Source of the DNA: Phialocephala subalpina
Taxonomy: Eukaryota; Ascomycota; Leotiomycetes; Helotiales; Mollisiaceae
Direction of reading: 5' to 3'
Length of the DNA stretch: 64,000 nt
NCBI GenBank assembly: GCA_900073065.1
Contig: FJOG01000014.1
Coordinates: 341,686 to 405,685, forward strand
The position numbers were made by a program, and so were the translations under genes. Positions 46,474 through 59,059 of the stretch are shown one piece after another (the first letter of the stretch is position 1; each line of letters opens with the position of its first letter). A model generated the notes under the pieces. It was not told the DNA's origin and ran no database searches. It worked only from the letters and a program-made list of their open reading frames with translations.

Positions 46474-47464
46474 CATGGATACTGGTACTGGAACCCGGCC
46501 GCCTTTACTTCTCAACGATCTCGGAGTGGGATGCACGATACATTTACCGCCGTGGGAGGCTCGCCTAGGCGAATGCTTTTGTGTTTGCTGTCCATCTCCT
46601 AGTCAACTGGAACATGGAGCATATCTTATCCAGTCATTGTCGTGGGTGTTGTGAAACCAGGATCTACTGGCGACGAAGCGGATGTCCATTTTTTACAAGT
46701 AAGGACTTTGACCGTCGGGACATGCTGCAGCTGACCTTGATAGTGCACTTCTGGGTGTATAACTAACGATGTCAAACGTTTCACTCCTCTTGGGATCAAC
46801 TTCATCTTAAAGCTTAGACCCGAGGAGAACGCCAATGGACGAGCGCGATACTGGCTTGAAAACGGTAAACGCTTGAGCAAGGCTACCAAGGTTCGAGTGG
46901 ACCACACCTTTGTCCTCCCTTTCGGCAGATTCCGGAACTTTGATGATACAGAAAGTGCGCTCGATTATCGACTCGACCCAGACTCTTATGATAGGCTTCT
47001 AGCTAGACGTGAACTTTCGGCCACCGAGATTCATCTTTTCGCACCCACAGCTCTACTCCGACACGGTAGACTGCATACACTCCAAGGTCCCAATGCTGGG
47101 CCATCCAGCTCCTCCGATTATGGTGGGGCGAATGGAGATGGGACACACGGACATCACACAGAGGGCAGACTTCTGGAACAAGCACACGAGAGCAAGAACG
47201 ACCATTTCGTAGAAGAACATGAGGACTCCTCGGACAGTGACGATACGTACTTCGAGGCTGAGTGTGAGAGCTCGAGCTCAAACGAGCTTCCTCTTCGTCG
47301 AATCCCTCCCGTGCCTGCCACACTGACATTGACCGCGCCTGCTACCAATGCTCAAGGGCGACGAGAGTCAAATGATCAGTCTCTTATTGCTGGTAAGTTC
47401 TAGAGCTCGGATTGGGCTTAATGCTAACTCATATCCAGGATGCCGATCTTTCTGGGCAGATTAG
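46474..47464 (+). pseudogene. Conserved-looking fungal protein with one-base frameshift
   Basis: The frame from the ATG at 46474 reads MDTGTGTRPPLLLNDLGVGC, then PPWEARLGECFCVCCPSPSQ. Near 46626-46631 the reading must shift by one base to continue as PVIVVGVVKPGSTGDEADVH. A 45-base intron (GTAAGG donor after HFLQ, CTGACC branch, TAG acceptor) leads to LRPEENANGRARYWLENGKR and KVRVDHTFVLPFGRF. A last short intron near 47392-47440 gives the end at 47464. The order 'LxVGxxIxLPP...CxCxxC...GxxHPVxVV...' is a pattern I associate with a small fungal family of unknown function. Loss of one base (HPV would be expected) explains the shift. It could be a sequencing error. The tail after residue 150 is acidic and Ser-rich. 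Confidence 0.6.
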
Positions 47465-47578
47465 CACTCAAATCTCAAGTTTTACATTCTGTGACTGCGC
47501 ATCGAGTGATTTAATTTCTGATTTTCTGTTCATGTCTTCGTAAAACGTTCCACCAGCATCGCATGTCAGTATGTACGT

Positions 47579-50406
47579 TTACCTTTCACCGTAGCCTCTT
47601 GCAAGTTGCTTCATCTCATACGCCTTGCGCTGTTCTGCGAGCTCTTCGTGAAACTCTCCAGTTTTCCGTACAATGGTATCCAGATGGTCAGCATTCAGCT
47701 TCTTGCGTTCAGCTCGAGCCAGACCAAGGGCCGCAGAAACAATGTTTCGAATCTGGCGACCATTGAACTTCGAGCTTCGACTCTCAATCTTGATCCAAGC
47801 CCTGAGATCGTCCCAGTCCTCGATATTGTCGTCGTCTTTGACCTGCTTGAGGAAGATGGTGTAAATCTCGGAGATCTGAGTCTCGTCAAAGTTCTGGTAT
47901 TTGACAGCGAGATGAACTCTGGATTGTACTGCCACATCGAAAGAGTTGATTCGATTTGTCGTCAGAATGAGGATACCCTCGTAGTATTCGAGAACGCGAA
48001 GCAGGACGGAGACGAGTGCGTTCTTCTCTAGGTTAGTCTCTCCTTGTCCACGGCTGTTAAGAAAGACATCTGCTTCGTCGATGAGCATTACTGCCTCCCA
48101 GTCTGTCGCGAGGTTGAAGAATCTCCGTAGATTCTTCTCGGCTGTTCGCGAATTGACGCCGATATCAGAGACACCGATCGAGAACAGTGGCTTCCCTGTG
48201 GACTTTGCAACGCTTTCTGCTGTCAATGTCTTTCCTACTCCTGGAGGTCCTACAATATTCATCAGTTCTCGATCCCATCATATTGTATGCACTGGCTTAC
48301 CGTGGAACAGCAGCACCAATCCTTTGCCCTTGTCTTCAACTAGGTCATCAAGACCTTTCCCATCACGTTTCTTCCCTTTCTCGTGATTGACCACCAAGTC
48401 CTTGATAAGCTTCTTTGTCTTTTCATTCAACGAAAGTTTGTGATCGAAAGCATCTGCTTCAGGATTAATCACTGCAGTCTTCACTTCCTCGACTTGCAAC
48501 TGAGCCCATTGTCCGGGGCGCATGGCGTAGCCCATGACACGCGGAGGGCAGATCAGAAGTTGGTCCTCCTCCCACTTGTCCAGCGGAACGGAGGCCTTGA
48601 CTTTGTCGTAGTCAAACTTGAGAGTTTTACGTAAGATATCGTTCTTCTGACAGGTTGAGCATCCGCATTCGCTTTCGCGGATGGAGGGTTCCAATGGTCC
48701 TAGCGGGACGTTGATTGAGGCGTGCTGGACGTAGGCCTCGAAGTCTACCATGACAGTACCTTTAACCTGCAACCCCACAGTCAGTGGTGAGTTATTGGCA
48801 TGGGGAAATTCAACATACCTGAGTCTTCTTGGTCGATGGTGTTTTGAAAATCGGGGGCTCGGAAGAGAACTCGTCCCAGTAATCGCCACTCATACCATCT
48901 GCACCATAGCCTCCAGGAGTGGGCGACTCTTCACCGGGCGTAGCTTGCGCCGAAATACCTCTTCCACGAGAAAGCGCCAAGCCATTGTAATCGAACATTC
49001 TCGATCCCTTTGGAGCAACGCAAATCTCTCTGAACCTCTTCCCTCTTTCGATCAACGCCGGCTTCAACTGCACTTCCCAACCCGCATCAGTTCCCGGCTC
49101 ACGATAAAAGTTCACTGGATAGATGTTCAATGAGTTGATGAAACGAGTGCCTGAGAAGTACTCGATGTGAAACTCGAACGGCTTTCGGTCAAAGTACGCT
49201 CCATCCCAATCATAAGACCAACAAATCACCGTCCATGGAGCAGGTTTTCGCCGTCGATTGCTTTCCATCAACGGCCAGCCGTAGCGGAGACAATCTTGGA
49301 CGATGAACAGCTGATCTCGGTCGAGGAACGGTCTGGATATGACCATCTCACCTGGTGGGAAGAGCGTCCAAACAGTCTCGTAGGTGATCTTGCCATTCCT
49401 CAAATTGGCGCTTCGACTGCGAAAGTAGGTGTCGAGTTTTGGATCTCCAGAGTTTGTCGACATTATCTGCATCATCGCTCTCAGATTCTCGAGGTCTTGC
49501 TTCTCTTCCGCGTCTTCGGTCTCCTTTGCAGCCTCTTTTTCAAGAAGATCCCAATTGTAGATCAACATCGGGTATGGCGAGACGAATATCGGATCTTCGA
49601 TGTCTAGATCATGCTCTGGGAAATGGGGAAGCAAACGGCGGAAGAGAGAGCACATTCTTGGACCGAACACCACTTCCGGAGGATCGGCATCTTTGCCTCG
49701 GAACTTCCGATAAGTGAAGGCGTATTCGACCTTAGCTGTCTTTTTCTTAGTTTTCTGTTCGTTCTTGTCGACGTCTTCTTCTGGCACGTCGTCCCATCGA
49801 CCGTCTCCTACCTCCTCCCAGTATGTGATTCTGTACTGAAGAGGTTTGCCATCTTTGTCAGTCGGTTCTTTTTTGTCTTTCGCCTAGAACTAGTCAGCCC
49901 TAGACTTGAAGAGAAAAATGAGGTGCGAGAATGAAAATGTCGGGCATCACGTAGATACTTACTGAGGAGCGTGCTCGCGATCGAGAACCGCTGCGTTCGC
50001 TGCCACTGCCAGACCTAGATCTAGAACCAGACCTGGACTTCTATTTTGAAGGCATCAGTACGATTTTGCCATTCATCCCAAGAATGATGCTTACCTTGCG
50101 ACCTCTCCTTCTTCCGTTTGACAGTCGCGCTTCCAGCTCTCGATTCCTTCTTTCGAGAAGTTCAGTATACTTCCGGTGCTGTTCACGAAGATAGTTCAGC
50201 TCCTGATGGAATGCAACGGGACCTGGAATAAATCCTGGAGGAGGTCCGGGTAGTGGTGGAGGCCCCATGAGCATTCCTGGTGGTGGCGGAGGAGGTCCTG
50301 GGGGAGAGATAGGAGAAAATGGCGCGGCAGGATTCTCTGGCAGTGGAGCACCATTCACTGCTGGTGCAGGCTCCGCGGGAGTTGGAACTTCGTCTTTCTC
50401 CGCCAT
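47579..50406 (-). CDS. AAA+ ATPase with fungal N-terminal domain and SR-rich segment
   Basis: Exons from the ATG at 50406 to the stop at 47579. The N-terminus is Pro-rich (PGPPPPPPGMLMGPPPLPG), then a coiled-coil-like segment (LNYLREQHRKYTELLERRNR), then a spliced RS-rich exon (KSRSGSRSRSGSGSERSGSR). The middle (49787-48850) matches the domain that precedes AAA modules in fungal proteins (RMCSLFRRLLPHFPEHDLDI, YFSGTRFINSLNIYPV). The C-terminal AAA module has Walker A GPPGVGKT (formed across an intron near 48262), Walker B AVMLIDEADVFL, and sensor-1 ILILTTNRINSFDVAVQSRV. Its likely role is ATP-driven remodelling of an unknown target. Genes of this type are numerous in filamentous ascomycetes; their role is unknown to me. 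The RS segment is unusual. Confidence 0.88.
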
Positions 50407-51071
50407 AATCGAATTTTGGAAGCGGAAGAGGAACTTGATGGGCGAGGCTCTGGTCCCATTCCAGTATTTATTAACTCGATGTTGTGCTGACCACCAATGA
50501 GCACCGAGTTGCCTGGACTTTTGGCCCCCATACACAGCCCCACTGCATCCTGGTCAACATCAAAGGATGCAGAACACCCTGCTCAATATCGAATTCTGAG
50601 AGGTCAGATCCAGTTGCTGCGTTGCTCTTGCAATAAACAGGTTTCAGCAGTGTCCGCAGATGGCCTAGCCTGTAGTCAAGACGTCTTGGTAAGTGCGGTA
50701 TCGATCCACGTCCTCGATACGCTCGCCAGATATTCAGAATCTGGTTGGTCTGTGGTGCCAAGAGCCCACCCTTTTGAGGCTCAGCCCTCTTCGTGTAAGA
50801 TGGGTGGTACAAGCCGCGCACCCCGCATGCATCCATGTTCATTCGTCTGTTCGTACTCGGGGACCAATAAAAACTAGCAATTCCGCCCTTCGTTTCCTCT
50901 TTCAGAAGGGGTACATGATGACCATGTCAGCATTGGGGGCCAAAACCACACCAGAGCCGGAACAAATATCCGTCCGCGAGAACAAAAGTCTGGATCGTCC
51001 CGTCCCGGTGTTGGCTGAAGAATTGAACTTCATTCTACAATGCGCTCTTTGTTTTGGCGGGGAAGAGAACA
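50407..51071. other. Divergent intergenic region
   Basis: About 660 bases between the AAA ATPase start and the plus-strand STAND-like gene. It should contain both promoters. No specific site is recognised. Confidence 0.4.
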
Positions 51072-53339
51072 ATGATGGAGAACGGTCGTGATGAGAAGGC
51101 AGACGGCCTCCCAAATGAAACGGAAGAATGGTTCCCCACGAAAAGCTCCAAGTATGTCACCATGCATGTTTCTCGCGTGAATTTTAATATTTGTTCCCAT
51201 AAAGGGTGTCGAATCATGTTCTACAAATGGCTGATACGAAGCAACACCAGGCAAGACCTAGAGGAGGTTCGAAGCGGCCGAGATGACTTCCGAACTTGGA
51301 TTCTAGCCAATGTCAACGAGACAAAGGGCGACAAGAAAGGCGAGCAATCTAAAGGACTGCCTACCATCCAGGAAGCTTTGTCCAATTCATCATCATACGA
51401 GGCATCATACAACTTCGTCGAACCATTTTCGACAATAAATGCCCTCAGCAGCGCGGTACGAGCTCGGTCTAACCTCTCCCAGAAAAGATCTCACGGGATT
51501 CGGAGACTTGGTCACGGTGTCCAGAAATTTGCGGTGACTTTCCTGCAGTGGTTGCATGCCTTCAAGGGCGTTGTTGACATCGCGGGGTCGGCCGACCCTG
51601 GCTTGGTAGGGGTAGCTTACGAGACTTTAAATATTTTATTCACGGTGGGTCTTTTTACAGTTCTTCCACCTGATGGCAAAAGAAATAACGTTTCCAAGGT
51701 GGTCGCGGTGAAACAGAAAGTGGAGGACGAACTCACAGACACCCTTGAGGACATCAAGGAGTACCTCCCGAGCATGATTGTGTACGAACAAATCTATCGC
51801 AATGAGGTCCTGGGCAGAAAGATTGCGGCTGTCTACAAAGGCGTCATATATTTCTCTAGGGAGACTGCTAAATATTACATCGCCAATCATGGGATCAGTG
51901 AGACTCAACCCAGCAGCAATGTCCATTTTCGGCTAGCTGACAGACATGGCAGAGAGGTGGGGGAGATCCTTAGGTGGTAAGCAGGGGTTCTACGCTCCGA
52001 ATTCGAACTTCAAGAAGGACCTGCTTGCTGTGAAGAATCAATGCGAAGTTCTGCTTAGCGTCAATGTCGACAAACTGAAGAAGCTTGCCGAAGGTTCGTC
52101 AACATCAAACCAAGATTCGTACTCACTAATCTGTATACCATACAGACCAAAAGAAACAGTTAGACAGTATATCTTCCCTTTCGAATAAGCATAAAATTGA
52201 CACGGCTAATCGCTCTACCCGATGTAGAACTCCTCGCAGCAGCTTCACATGAGAGATTGGTCAAGTTCCGTGGATATCTAGCTCAGTCTCCTTCCCAAGA
52301 CACGGACCTCAAGAGCTCACTTGCGAGCTACACCGGTATTCTTCAAAGCTTCACTATGGATGAACGAGTAGAGCAGCTATCGTCCGAGGAGCTACTGTCG
52401 TCATCTAAAGAAGTGAAGTCTTGGTCCGAAAGCAACATCTCACAGCTTCTCATCGTTGCTGGACGGAACGAACCCAGCACGTTGGAGCGAGACGATCTTT
52501 CATGGCTCTCGCCCGCCGCCATGGGCATCGTACAGCAGCTGAGAGACAATGGGGAGACCGTGGTCTACTACTTGTGTCAAGAATCCTCCTGGCAATCGAA
52601 AGAGCTTTTACCACAGGAGATTTTAGCCAGCATCCTATACCAGATCTTACAGAAGGAGCCTCAAGTCTTACAAGACGACTCGTATGCATTTTTATCGGCA
52701 CAGTTTGAGGAGAAAGATATCCGAATGCTAGACTTGGATGTTCTTGTGGATGCCATGGTCCAAGTCCTACGTCTCCCGAGACACTCCAAACGCATTTACA
52801 TTGTTCTCGACAGGATTGATAGATGCAAAGAGGAAAGCGTGAGGAAAGTAGGCTTCCTGATGTCGTTGTTGAAGCTTGTTGCTAGAACAAAAGGCTTCTA
52901 CGTCAAAGTCTTGGTGATCATCAACAAGTTGTATTGGCAAACTCTTGATAAAGATTGGAAAGCCCTCGAGGCATCCGAATTCTACGGTTCAGACAAAATA
53001 CAACTCTTCCAGAGAGATCAACAGATGGTATGTACGATCAGAAGAGCCTCGTACTATCATTTGGCTTATAATTTCTGTGAACATAGCACCCCGATAGGTG
53101 GTGATGTGTCCGCCAGTCTTCGCGTCGTCTATTCAACAAAAGTTCTACATCCTCGCTCGTCCTTCTCATGCGCCAAACTTCTCCAATCGCCCCTTTTTTC
53201 GCCTCGGCGCAAACTTCACCCTCACACCTTTCGGCCCCGCTCTTGTCGCCCTCACATCCTCGATCCCCAGCAGGGGATCAATGACATCCAGATCCGTCTC
53301 GCCATCAGGCAACAACTCATAAGTTGCGACGAGATGTAG
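51072..53339 (+). CDS. STAND-like protein lacking a P-loop, 3' end uncertain
   Basis: A multi-exon gene starting MMENGRDEKADGLPNETEEW at 51072. Introns near 51152, 51643 (54 bases, GTGGGT donor), 51892 (GTGAGA donor), 52090 and 52165 join in frame. The N-terminal part (GVVDIAGSADPGLVGVAYET, TLEDIKEYLPSMIVYEQIYR) fits the helical domain found ahead of NACHT-like modules in fungi (DUF7708-like). The later part (ETVVYYLCQESSWQSKELLP, ILASILYQILQ, RIYIVLDRIDRCKEESVRKV) has the NACHT shape with a Walker B-like LDRIDRC. Where Walker A should be there is only QLLIVAGRNEPSTLERDDLS, with no GxxxxGK(S/T). After FQRDQQM at 53027 the frame runs on to 53339 with no conserved content and overlaps the convergent P450 gene, so it is probably truncated there. 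By analogy a self/non-self or death-related protein. Confidence 0.65.
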
Positions 53340-55044
53340 AAACGCCATGTAGAGCCCCTGGTTCGCAACATGACTCGCAACACACATCCTCCCGCCATAC
53401 CCGAATGTATAATGACTCGGCGGATTCTTCTCTAACCATCTTTCGGGAAGAAAGGTATTCGGATTCGGGAAAGGAATTGGATCGCGGTTGCAGGACCAGG
53501 AGTTGAGGAATACCATTGTGTCTTTCGGGATGACGGTTCCTTCCCATAACGCGTCGGTAGAGGTGGATTTTGGTAGTGCAAGGCGGAGGGGAGTGTAATA
53601 GCGCATGATCTCCTTCGTGAAGGCCATGATGTAGTCTATTTGTGGTGTTCCGGGGGCGAGGGGGTCGGAAGGGTCGATGCCGGAGGTGAGGATGGAGTTG
53701 TATGCGAGGGCTTGGATGTCGGGACGATGAGCGAGGAGGAGGATTCCCCATCCAATCGTTGGAGTTGTAGTTTCTGCTCCCTGTTTGCGTTCAGTATTAA
53801 TACATAATCATATTTCGAGCTACATACGGCCATCATGCTCAAGCTGATGCTGATGAGCTCTTCTTCTGTCAAGCTACTAGCTTCAGGATCCTTCAATACC
53901 CCTCCTTGGATGCAGGGATTGTCTGTTCCTTCCTCGATCCTTTGTTTGAGCTTTTCTAAGAGGACTTTATTGTACCTTTTTTCGAATCAGCATTTCAGTC
54001 ATCAATTTCATGAGTACAGTGAGGCTTACTTCAATCTTCTCCTTCCAATATCTCTTCCGTACGCGGGACCTGGACTGATGCGCAAAGTCTCCTTGATCGA
54101 GTCCAGAATACGTAAGGCAGGGATGTAGTTACTGTAATTCATGCCTACTGATCTCAACTTGCCGATCTCGGTTTCGATGTGGATGACTTCTTGGAGCAGG
54201 GGTGAAGACTGCAAAGCCTTTGTTGAGTCCGCACTATCGAAGAAGTCAGTCACCATCCTATATGCAAACAGTTTGTTCCCACCGGAAGCCATAGTTGAGA
54301 GTCAAACTAAGATTCAAAGACAGGCGATGAGTAATCTCTGTTGGATCGATGGCGAAAGCCCCGCCTTTGCCTTCTTCATACAGGTTGCGGATGAATTCTG
54401 TGACCTCGAGATTGAGAATCTGCGAGGAAGATCAGCGATGACGGGAGAAGATTCAAGAATGAAAATGGCTGACAGGCAAATAACTCTCAGTCTTAGAGCG
54501 GTTCAGGGCAGTTGCAGCCGCCTTTCTCCTCCGCTTGCAGCTGTCGTCCCAAGGTGATGTGCCGATGCTGAGCACATTCTTGCTCACAATCTACCACATT
54601 TCGTCAGTGGGCGTTCTTACATACACGATATTCAGGGAGGTTTACTTTGTGAAAGACATGGAAAACGGGTCTTGAGTTCAAAGCCGATGTCTGCGTCAGA
54701 AATAGGTTCTTTGCTGCTGCTGCCGAGTTGACGATCACAATAGGAACATTTCCCAGCTGGACCTGGAATACGGGACCATACTTCTGAGCCCAGAGCCGAT
54801 ACTGTTCGGAGGCTGAGATGCCATGGAGCTGAAAGATTTATCAGCTTTGAAATTTTTGAAGTGATGAGGGGCAATGCACTTGGCGAAGGTTTCCAACAAC
54901 GGGAAGACCGCGGGGTCCCTTCAAACCTTTGACACGAGCTCTGTATCTTTCGAGTTCGTTCAAGAGGAAGTAAATAATAGGTAGCAGGATTGATGCCGCG
55001 AGCGGCCAGACAAGCAAGTACCGTGATTCCAAGATTGCCGTCAT
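53166..55044 (-). CDS. Cytochrome P450, CYP504-like (phenylacetate hydroxylase type)
   Basis: A multi-exon class II P450 anchored in the ER by an N-terminal helix (LLVWPLAASILLPIIYFLLN), followed by the hinge GPRGLPVVGNL. Conserved parts: GPVFQVQLGNVPIVIVNS, DPTEITHRLSLNLSLTLNYG, IGKLRSVGMNYSNYIPALRI, I-helix AGAETTTPTIGWG, K-helix KEIMRYY, and haem loop FGYGGRMCVASHVANQGLYM with the axial Cys. The order and wording resemble fungal phenylacetate and hydroxyphenylacetate hydroxylases (CYP504), which open aromatic catabolism towards homogentisate. Substrate cannot be fixed from sequence. It neighbours a Dal5-type permease, a dipeptidase relic and a carboxylesterase, a set that would suit uptake and breakdown of organic acids or amides. 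The 3' end faces the STAND-like gene. Confidence 0.85.
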
Positions 55045-55707
55045 GCTAGAGATCGAAGCAAATCGCGAGTGGGCGAGGTGAGGAGTGAAAGCTGTTCTGG
55101 GAAGGTAGTGTCGTCCACATGCCAGACATACATCTCAACAAGACGGAAGAGCATGCTCATATAAACTCACACCTGTGTGTCCTAAAGATAACAGGATCAT
55201 ACTAGTAGTTACAAGGTGGGGTTGACCTGACAGACAGAATCACATCATGCGAAGCTAATATTTCGCAACCATTCGACCCCTGGACTATATTTGGGTGCCT
55301 CAAACATGCATGCATTGCTAGTAGAGTTCTTGGCATGGGTAGAGGATACTGCAAGGACGGGATGTATCAGCCGATAGTGCAGCAGCGTAGACTTCGCAAG
55401 TCCGCAACCTCAAGCCGCAAGCGGTACTTTGTTGGGTTATCAATTTTGGCACTCAAATCCGACTCCTTGGATATGTTAGCATGGACTTAATCTGATCGCT
55501 GTTCGATTCTGGCACTTCACTTGGCAATTCAAGTTTTGATTGATAAAAATTGTGTGTAATTTCTCCGAACACCGTAGGCTTTCATGTAACGAACTATGCA
55601 TCTCGAGTCTCGAATATATCTAGAAAATCAAACACTTCACCTCTACGTGGTTCAAGACAAACTTCTCTTCCCAACTTGAAAGTCCTCTCGAAACTTGAGC
55701 CTCACCC
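55045..55707. other. Intergenic upstream of the P450 gene
   Basis: About 660 bases between two minus-strand genes, expected to hold the P450 promoter. No specific site is recognised. Confidence 0.4.
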
Positions 55708-57276
55708 TCAAAGCGCATATCTGAAGCCCGGATTAAGCTCCATGCCAGCAACCTGCCTGATCTCCCCCTTGTCTAGTTTCTTGTTGATCTTTGCGTAATA
55801 CTGCCTCTGCGTTAGACAGACTAGAATGAACACTCCCTGAGTGACTGCCACTGTAATTAATGCCGGCTTGTAAATCGGTGCATCTTGAGCTCTGAACACT
55901 GCCGAGGAGATGATTCCTGCCAAGTTCTGGCCCATGAAGAGTAGCCCGAGAGTTGTTGCACGACCGGTCGTTGTGTGGGTATTGGATGCAACCCAAGCAG
56001 GGACCAAAATACCAGGCGTGAAAGTTCCGAATGTGATGAGATACGTGATGAAGTATCCCACTTTCACATGGTGGACAAGATCAAGTGTTCCCAGCAGCAC
56101 AAACCCGATGAGCGAGACGAGAAGAGCTCCCGCGGAAAATGTGGCACGCTGCTGGAAATAATCCGAAAGCCATGAAGTAGTCAATTGGATGAAGGCTGCA
56201 GTGAGATTGGGACCAACGGTGTACAGGTTAGCCTTTGCGGTGTCGATCGTGAGGCGTTTCACTATTGTCTGTAGAGTCGTGAGTATCTTGAACATAGGAC
56301 AAGGAGATATAATGGCTTACAGGTAGGAAGTTGGAACTGCTGTTGCTACCGATACCATACATCAGAGCCATGAACCCGAAAGTCCACATTTTCCAGTCCT
56401 TAAATTCTTTGACGGCATCGGCCCAGATGAATCCCCTCTCATGGGACGTATCTTGATCGAGTCGTGACTGTGACAGCTTTGCCTCCTCTCCTGTAAACCA
56501 TCTTGATGTGCGAACACTGCGGGGTAGCCAGAAGAAGTTGAAAATGGAGATCCCTACTGTCAGCGCTCCTTCGATCAGAAATAGATATTGCCAGCCCTTC
56601 CGCTATTAGACTCTCGAAGTTCGTCAAAGATATTGTGATTGCATACCTTCAGTTCCTTATGCCACTGGAAAACACTGTAGGCGATGATGCCGCTGACAGC
56701 ACCAGCAATGAAGCCCATCATACCAAAGGCAGAGATCCTCAAAGCCAATTCCTTCCTTGTATAGAATAGAGAGCAGTAGAACATCGCACAAGGAAGGAAT
56801 CCAGCCTCAACTGCTCCCATCAAGATACGACAAGCCAATATCCCGCCGAAGTTTGTTGCTGCAGCTGAAGCCATTGCTAATGTACCCCAGGCTCCCATGA
56901 TGAGGGGCATCACAACCGCCGGATTGAAACGCTTCGCTGACATGGTCGCTGGAACATTGAAAAGGCCATATGGGATGTAAAAGAGGATCAGGAGGAGTGA
57001 GAACTGGTTCCCAACGAGACCAAGGTCCGCCTCGAGACCGCCTGTCTTCGCATTTCCGAGATTCGCTCGATCAAGTGTATGAGTGAAGTATGCGAGCACT
57101 GCAAAGAAATTAGAGGAGATGGTAAATGAGATACAAAGGTGCAACATACTCAAAGGAGGCATCAAAACCAGATCCAACTTTCGCACGAGCTTCTTTTCCG
57201 CAGCGGACTTGACAGTTAGAGAGGCTTCTGACAACGAATGAACGCTTGCCGCAACTTCTTTACTTGCTTCCGACAT
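55708..57276 (-). CDS. MFS anion/allantoate permease (Dal5 / ACS family)
   Basis: A plasma-membrane transporter of the anion:cation symporter group. The ATG at 57276 gives MSEASKEVAASVHSL, then KLVRKLDLVLMPPLSMLH (first helix). LDRANLGNAKTGGLEADLGL is the family signature after helix 1. LILFYIPYGLFNVPATMSAK is helix 2, and ILMGAVEAGFLPCAMFYCSL is also typical. Later exons hold FMALMYGIGSNSSSNFLPTI, VGPNLTAAFIQLTTSWLSDY, ASNTHTTTGRATTLGLLFMG and the tail GMELNPGFRYAL, the usual family ending. The strand between helices 1 and 2 (CISFTISSNFFAV) includes an intron near 57100-57150 that is still open in frame. Likely substrates are carboxylates, allantoate or ureidosuccinate. Same orientation as the P450. 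Confidence 0.87.
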
Positions 57277-58287
57277 TTTCAACCTTTGCGTAAGAAGAAA
57301 ACGAAGGTGGCGGGTCTTCTAGAGTAGTTCTTTAAAGATACACGTTGAGATGCTCAAAAATTTAAAGTACTTGAGAAGTCCAAACTCTGAAAGTCTGTTT
57401 GACGAGGCAATCGCTGGACATCCAGTCTAGACCAGCGGATAATACCGATACAAATGGTTCCTGCATACTTCTCTCGCATTTCTTATCGCGTCTTTTCAGC
57501 TATGAATTTGACATCGTGATTGCTTCCAGGTCTGACCCACAAATATGGAGGCAGACTCGGCCACTTCACCTGCGGCATGATAGCAGATGCACCCGGGTAG
57601 CAAAAACAGAGAAACAGAATGGTACCGAGTCTCCACTGCAGAATGATAATTCCAAGAATCAATCCGTGCCGCAACAAAATGTATCAGATCCATGCTCCAG
57701 AACGGTTGTTGACATCCGAAAAATAAGTCCGCTGACAAAAGACCCCATCTTCGAGGGCTTGTGGGAAGCACCAAGACGGAACTCGGCACCGAGTTGAGGA
57801 CGAAAAGCGACGCAAAAGGGAGGGAGACTTGGTTGAATTTAAAGTGAAGCCTGGTGATAAAGGCATGGGCCCGTGACTGGAAGTGAAAGTGGGAGATCGG
57901 GCCTCTAAATACTCGGAGAGTGGGATGGTTCAGGGGCTTGGCACTGACGAAAGGCTCGCTACCCCTGAAGCCCCGCCCTAACCGAGACTCCTGCAACCCT
58001 ATCTTAACACCTCAGGCTTGGGTTTTGCGGGGTCTTTGGAAGACGTGATTCTGGAGTCGTATTTTGCAACTGGCGGGAATAATTCCCATGATAGAGTCTC
58101 GGAAATATGGTTTATGCAATACATAGACTTCTTGCATTTGCATTATCAATCGGTGGAGCATGGGGTGTGAAGGTAAAGAAGCTTCTTTTCCACGCAGAAG
58201 TGGGATACTCGTTGGCGGATGAGAAGAATATGCTCTTATTCCATTTGAATTCTCTCCAGTGTAACTTCAACTAGACTTTTAAGAAGT
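57277..58287. promoter_or_regulatory. Divergent region, permease / dipeptidase
   Basis: About 1 kb between divergent start codons, expected to contain both promoters. Open frames on the minus strand (57496-57996) have no domain signature and are rejected. No specific site is recognised. Confidence 0.4.
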
Positions 58288-58852
58288 ATGCCTTCTTCAA
58301 CTGCTGACGTCGACCAGACAAAGTCCCCTCTTCTGGACGACTCTGGATCTGCCCAATCGCAGGCGGTCATTGTCTCAACACCAGAAACTTACCCAGTGGG
58401 CTGGTTCAGAAGATGGCGTCTGGTCCTCCTCGCACTTACAATTGGAACCATCAGCGTCCCACTCTCCTTTCTTCAATCATCCGAGATACCGATCGACCCA
58501 ACAGATTATTCCGCTCGAACGAAGCATGTTTTGTCTACCACACCTCTCATAGACGGCCACAATGATTTACCACATCTCATACGAATAGAGCTTTACGGCA
58601 AGATGTATGATGGAACTTTCAACTTCAACGACAAATTACTTGGGCATACCGATGTTCAGAGAATGAGGAAAGGTCAGATGGGTGGGCAGTTCCGGAGTGT
58701 ATTCGTTGAGTGCGGAGAGCCGAGTGTTGGGATTGATGACCCCTCGGTAAGTTCAACCTCAGAGAACTTTGAACATGAACTAACCACTGTAAGTTGGTGG
58801 TTCGAGATACTTTGGAGCAGATTGACATTGCAAGACGGTTCATTGAAGAGTA

Positions 58853-58907
58853 AGATCAACCCCCCCCCCCCAATCGGCCACCCCCCCATATCGGCCACCT
58901 CGCTTAT
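58853..58907. repeat. Left terminal inverted repeat
   Basis: About 50 bases pairing with 60640-60693. It contains a C-run and two copies of ATCGGCCACC. Confidence 0.88.
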
Positions 58908-59059
58908 TTCATGCCACTCTACTTTGAACCACCATAACTTTTTTATTCTTCTATCTCTATATAAGATAATGTAGACTTACTATCTGTAGATACATTAGAG
59001 TCTTCTGCCTTAATTTGGCGATCTCCAGCTTCAATTTGAGCTTTCCTAATAGCTCTAAT

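Noticed and set aside
57496..57996. 166-codon minus-strand frame upstream of the dipeptidase
   Set aside because: No family signature, begins and ends in promoter-like sequence between two divergent genes.
58674..58898. Gly-rich minus-strand frame reading MADMGGWPIGGGGL and its mirror at 60641-60823
   Set aside because: Both are translations of the transposon TIR (C/G run); not genes.
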